A stretch of 64,000 nucleotides of DNA from contig NZ_JARXXA010000003.1 in the NCBI RefSeq assembly GCF_029892785.1, forward strand, positions 124,001-188,000, in the 5' to 3' direction. Origin of the DNA: Parabacteroides sp. PH5-46. GTDB taxonomy: Bacteria; Bacteroidota; Bacteroidia; Bacteroidales; Tannerellaceae. This document shows positions 61,676 through 64,000 of this stretch, piece by piece (the stretch's first letter is position 1; each line of letters begins with the position of its first letter). The notes under the pieces are model-generated. The model saw only the letters and a program-made list of their open reading frames with translations. It was not told where the DNA came from and made no database searches. A program made the translations under genes and the position numbers.

Positions 61676-62314
61676 ATGATTCGCTATTTTGATGAGATCA
61701 AAAATCTTATAGATAAAAATGGGACCTTTGTAGGTGATACTGAAACTAAAAAAACTTCAATACAGGCAGTTGAGGCATTAGCTAAATCTCTATTGGGTTC
61801 TACTTTATATATCCGAGGAAATAAATATATTATTAGAATGCTAGAAATATATTATGGTGGAATTGGAGATGATGCTCATGACTGGTATAGGACTAATTTT
61901 ATCTATAAAAAATCAAAATATAGAGAACAAACTACCGTTCAAAACAGCAAAGGATTTCGTATTTATTTAAGTTCTAACAACATAGATGATACATACACTC
62001 GATTTGATATTGTTGCTGGTCATGAAGGCGTTCCCGTAAGTTTTCTAATTAGGAGTGTCTGGGATTCTAACTTTGATATTATTGGAGAAAAAAACGGAAG
62101 TCCCAATACTATTTTGAAGGCAATGGGGTTAAATGCAGAAGATCACAATAAAATTGTAGAAATTGATGATCCTAATAGTGAGATCAATATACAAAATACC
62201 TCTAATGAGATAATGAATCAAAGAAAGTTGACAGTGAAACAACAGCCAAGAATTAATTTGAAATCTGGCTTTGAAGAAGGAAATGGTGTTTTATGGAATT
62301 TTTTGTTAGAGTAA
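61676..62314 (+). CDS. Protein of unknown function
   Basis: A 212-residue acidic-to-neutral protein with no signal peptide, membrane helix or motif that I recognise. Alternating beta-like segments (LYIRGNKYIIRMLEIYYGG, FRIYLSSNNIDDTYTRFDIVAGHEGVPVSFLIRSVWDSNFDIIG) suggest an alpha/beta fold. It ends convergent with the AraC-type gene, overlapping by 9 bp. Confidence 0.6.
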   Translation: MIRYFDEIKNLIDKNGTFVGDTETKKTSIQAVEALAKSLLGSTLYIRGNKYIIRMLEIYYGGIGDDAHDWYRTNFIYKKSKYREQTTVQNSKGFRIYLSSNNIDDTYTRFDIVAGHEGVPVSFLIRSVWDSNFDIIGEKNGSPNTILKAMGLNAEDHNKIVEIDDPNSEINIQNTSNEIMNQRKLTVKQQPRINLKSGFEEGNGVLWNFLLE

Positions 62315-63187
62315 CTTCTTGGTTATCGGCAGCAGAATTTCGGTCAGTAAACCTTCTTCCAGAGTATCTGTTACACTATTTAGATATCGTTCTAAAATCA
62401 AACCATCACTCAAGTTATAACCATCGGGGATTTGGTGAAGAATAGCATTATAGAAAGAATCAAGTTCTTCATAAGGACCTTTGTGAATATAAACAGCATA
62501 TTTTTCTTTGGGGAAATACATAGATTTTATTTCATCGGTCACTTTCATCTTAGGTAGATGATTGACGGTTAATCCTGCGTAAAATCGACATTTATTGTCA
62601 ATGGTAATATCACGATCATCATAACAAACGCCCCAGTATTCTTCTTTTTCAGGAAGCCAGTCGTTTTGTTGAGCATATTGACGAAGTCTTTCCCAACTTT
62701 CTTCTTCAAAAAAATCGGTAGTATAATCATCATAACTACCGTTGTATAGAAAAAAGATAATTGGCGTCTCCGGCAATTCTATGAGGGTGTAGTCGACTTT
62801 GTCAAACTCAACATATGTATTCAATTCAAATCTTTCAGCTTTATATTTTGTTGGCGATTGTAAATTTCTCTTCTTGAAGGCGTTATAAAAAGCTGTATCA
62901 TTTGCCCATCCTAAGCGTTCTGCTATTTCCTTGTTAGAATAACGGTTTTCTTTTAGTAGCAACACTCCATATTCCATACGAATACGATCTATATATTCAC
63001 CAGCAGTTTCTCCTATGTATTCCTTGAAGACTAACTGAAAATTGCGTTTAGACAAACAAGCAATATCCATCAGTTTGGCAATGGATGTCGCATTATTGAA
63101 TGTGTTTTCCGGTTCTTTCGACCAATCTCTCTGAATTTGTGAGTTTATATAATGAAGAACGGCATCTATTTGAGCTTTGTAATTCAT
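62306..63187 (-). CDS. AraC-family regulator with GyrI-like C-terminal domain
   Basis: A 293-residue protein. Residues about 1-118 hold two AraC HTH motifs (ATSIAKLMDIACLSKRNFQLVFKEYIGETAGEYIDRIRMEYGVLLLKENRYSNKEIAERLGWANDTAFYNAFKKRNLQSPTKYKAE). Residues about 125-290 form a GyrI/SOUL-like small-molecule-binding domain (YTLIELPETPIIFFLYNGSYDDY, KYAVYIHKGPYEELDSFY). This is the Rob-like architecture used for drug or small-ligand response. The target genes are unknown. Confidence 0.9.
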   Translation of the reverse strand: MNYKAQIDAVLHYINSQIQRDWSKEPENTFNNATSIAKLMDIACLSKRNFQLVFKEYIGETAGEYIDRIRMEYGVLLLKENRYSNKEIAERLGWANDTAFYNAFKKRNLQSPTKYKAERFELNTYVEFDKVDYTLIELPETPIIFFLYNGSYDDYTTDFFEEESWERLRQYAQQNDWLPEKEEYWGVCYDDRDITIDNKCRFYAGLTVNHLPKMKVTDEIKSMYFPKEKYAVYIHKGPYEELDSFYNAILHQIPDGYNLSDGLILERYLNSVTDTLEEGLLTEILLPITKKLL

Positions 63188-63208
63188 AAAAAGGCAAATA
63201 AGAGTCTT

Positions 63209-64000
63209 TTATTCTCCAATTTCTTTCTTGATAAAATTCTCTAAGACTCTTTTATCGGGTAACTGGACTAAGTATTTGGAAACAAACAGCTGATTATCCA
63301 TACCAGAGGTTGCATATTTCGCCAAAGCTTCGCCTTTGCTTCCGCAGAGGATAAGTCCGATAGGGGGATTATCTCCGTCCGACATTTCATTGTCTTTATA
63401 ATAATTCAGATAGACATTCATTTGCCCAGCATCGGCATGATCGAATTTGCCTATTTTCAAATCAATCAGAATATGGCTTTTCAGAATGCGATGATAGAAA
63501 ACCAAGTCAATACGATAATGGGTATTGTCGAATGTGATTCGCTTCTGGCGAGCTTCAAAACAGAACCCGGTGCCAAGTTCTATCAGAAATTTCTGTAAAT
63601 GGTCTAAAATAGCTTGTTCTAACTCTGATTCGCTATATTCTGACCGTTCTTCCAATCCAAGAAATTCCAAGAAGTACGGATCGCGAATAACATCTATACT
63701 TTGAGCCGGTTTCTGATTCTTGAACTTACTGATGATGGCTTCTTTGTTTTTAGATAAGCCGGTTCGAACGTATAAAGCTGTATTGATCGCGCGTTCCAGT
63801 TCCCGTACGCTCCAGTTGTTCTTTATTGTTTCAACTTCATAGAATAGGCGTTCAAGAGGATCGTCAAATCTAATCAATTCTATAAAATGAGAGTAGGATA
63901 ATCTTGACAGGAGCAATTCTGGCGACAATTCGAGGTTGTCATCCAATTCGACAGACACTGTCTGTTGAATCTCTATATTGCTATTTGACAATGATTTGAT
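63209..64000 (-). CDS. DUF1016 (YhcG-type) PD-(D/E)XK nuclease, C-terminal part
   Basis: The gene runs off the right edge; the frame is open to base 64000, leaving about 264 codons. The part seen has the DUF1016 nuclease domain: EVETIKNNWSVRELERAINTALYVRTGLSKNKEAII, GFCFEARQKRITFDNTHYRIDLVFYHRILKSHILIDLKIGKFDHADAGQMNVYLNYY (catalytic D and D-L-K), and PPIGLILCGSKGEALAKYA. The N-terminal DUF1016_N region would lie beyond the edge. Proteins of this family are common in mobile elements and in defence islands. Confidence 0.88.
   Translation of the reverse strand: MKSLSNSNIEIQQTVSVELDDNLELSPELLLSRLSYSHFIELIRFDDPLERLFYEVETIKNNWSVRELERAINTALYVRTGLSKNKEAIISKFKNQKPAQSIDVIRDPYFLEFLGLEERSEYSESELEQAILDHLQKFLIELGTGFCFEARQKRITFDNTHYRIDLVFYHRILKSHILIDLKIGKFDHADAGQMNVYLNYYKDNEMSDGDNPPIGLILCGSKGEALAKYATSGMDNQLFVSKYLVQLPDKRVLENFIKKEIGE

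Larger units (their letters stand above)
52533..64000. mobile_element. Mobilizable integrative element, left end in window, right end outside
   Basis: From the receptor breakpoint onward genes are AT-rich and of mobile type: HTH excisionase-like, VirE-type ATPase, Toprim primase, MobC-like and relaxase proteins in the order seen in Bacteroides mobilizable elements, with candidate iterons and oriT. Accessory genes are a TIR/NDT-like protein, Mrr, a deiminase-family protein, an AraC regulator and a DUF1016 nuclease. The exact ends are unknown and the integrase is not in the window. Confidence 0.75.

Overview
The window looks like a chromosome segment of a gut Bacteroidales bacterium, most likely Parabacteroides or another Tannerellaceae relative. 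The support is a SusC/SusD pair next to glycoside hydrolases, promoters that match the Bacteroidota pattern (TTTG, about 20 nt, TAnnTTTG) ahead of many genes, and families typical of the phylum (NUDIX-type sugar regulators, DUF5686 outer-membrane proteins, HU-like regulators). The genus is an inference from gene content only.

Layout. 1-10.1 kb: right part of a polysaccharide utilization locus (SusC end, SusD, two GH127 beta-L-arabinofuranosidases, a DPP-IV-type serine peptidase). 10.2-18.1 kb: housekeeping and stress genes (Dps, sulfatase, DNA polymerase IV, an etfB-etfA-acyl-CoA dehydrogenase operon, rubredoxin, ferritin). 18.4-20.7 kb: a three-gene cassette of a GNAT-like protein, an IbrA-like PAPS-reductase-family protein and an IbrB/ParB-like protein. 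20.8-34.9 kb: PBP1C, a DUF5686 protein, a deoxyribonucleotidase, an HU-like regulator, a two-membrane-protein plus wHTH operon, a beta-helix lipoprotein with a probable 3' frameshift, tRNA-Ser(GCT), MltG, IorAB and a TlpA-like thioredoxin. 34.9-50.3 kb: a GH78 rhamnosidase, TPM/LemA pair, DUF1593 protein, copper operon (CopA, NlpE, CopZ-like), Kbl, a PHP phosphatase, PanB and a xylose operon that has xylE, xylB and a NUDIX regulator but no xylA. 50.5-52.5 kb: a His-rich lipoprotein and a 5'-truncated TonB receptor with a His-rich loop. 52.6-64 kb: an AT-rich mobilizable element that begins exactly where the receptor is cut. It carries a TIR/NDT-like protein, an Mrr nuclease and an unknown protein, then an excisionase-like HTH, VirE-type ATPase, Toprim primase, MobC-like and relaxase genes, a peptidyl-arginine/agmatine deiminase-family gene, an AraC regulator and a DUF1016 nuclease. 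No integrase is seen inside the window.

The most unusual signal is a set of three intergenic arrays (near 17.2, 27.0 and 39.2 kb). Each consists of 4-5 imperfect palindromes of 18 bp joined by 4-bp linkers, with an exact 22-bp period. The three arrays are unrelated in sequence but identical in geometry, and two of them are closed by the same kind of inverted flank (AAAAGTT ... AACTTTTT). They all lie upstream of genes and one sits at the promoter of an HU-wHTH regulator. They are the best candidate for an undescribed system in this window.
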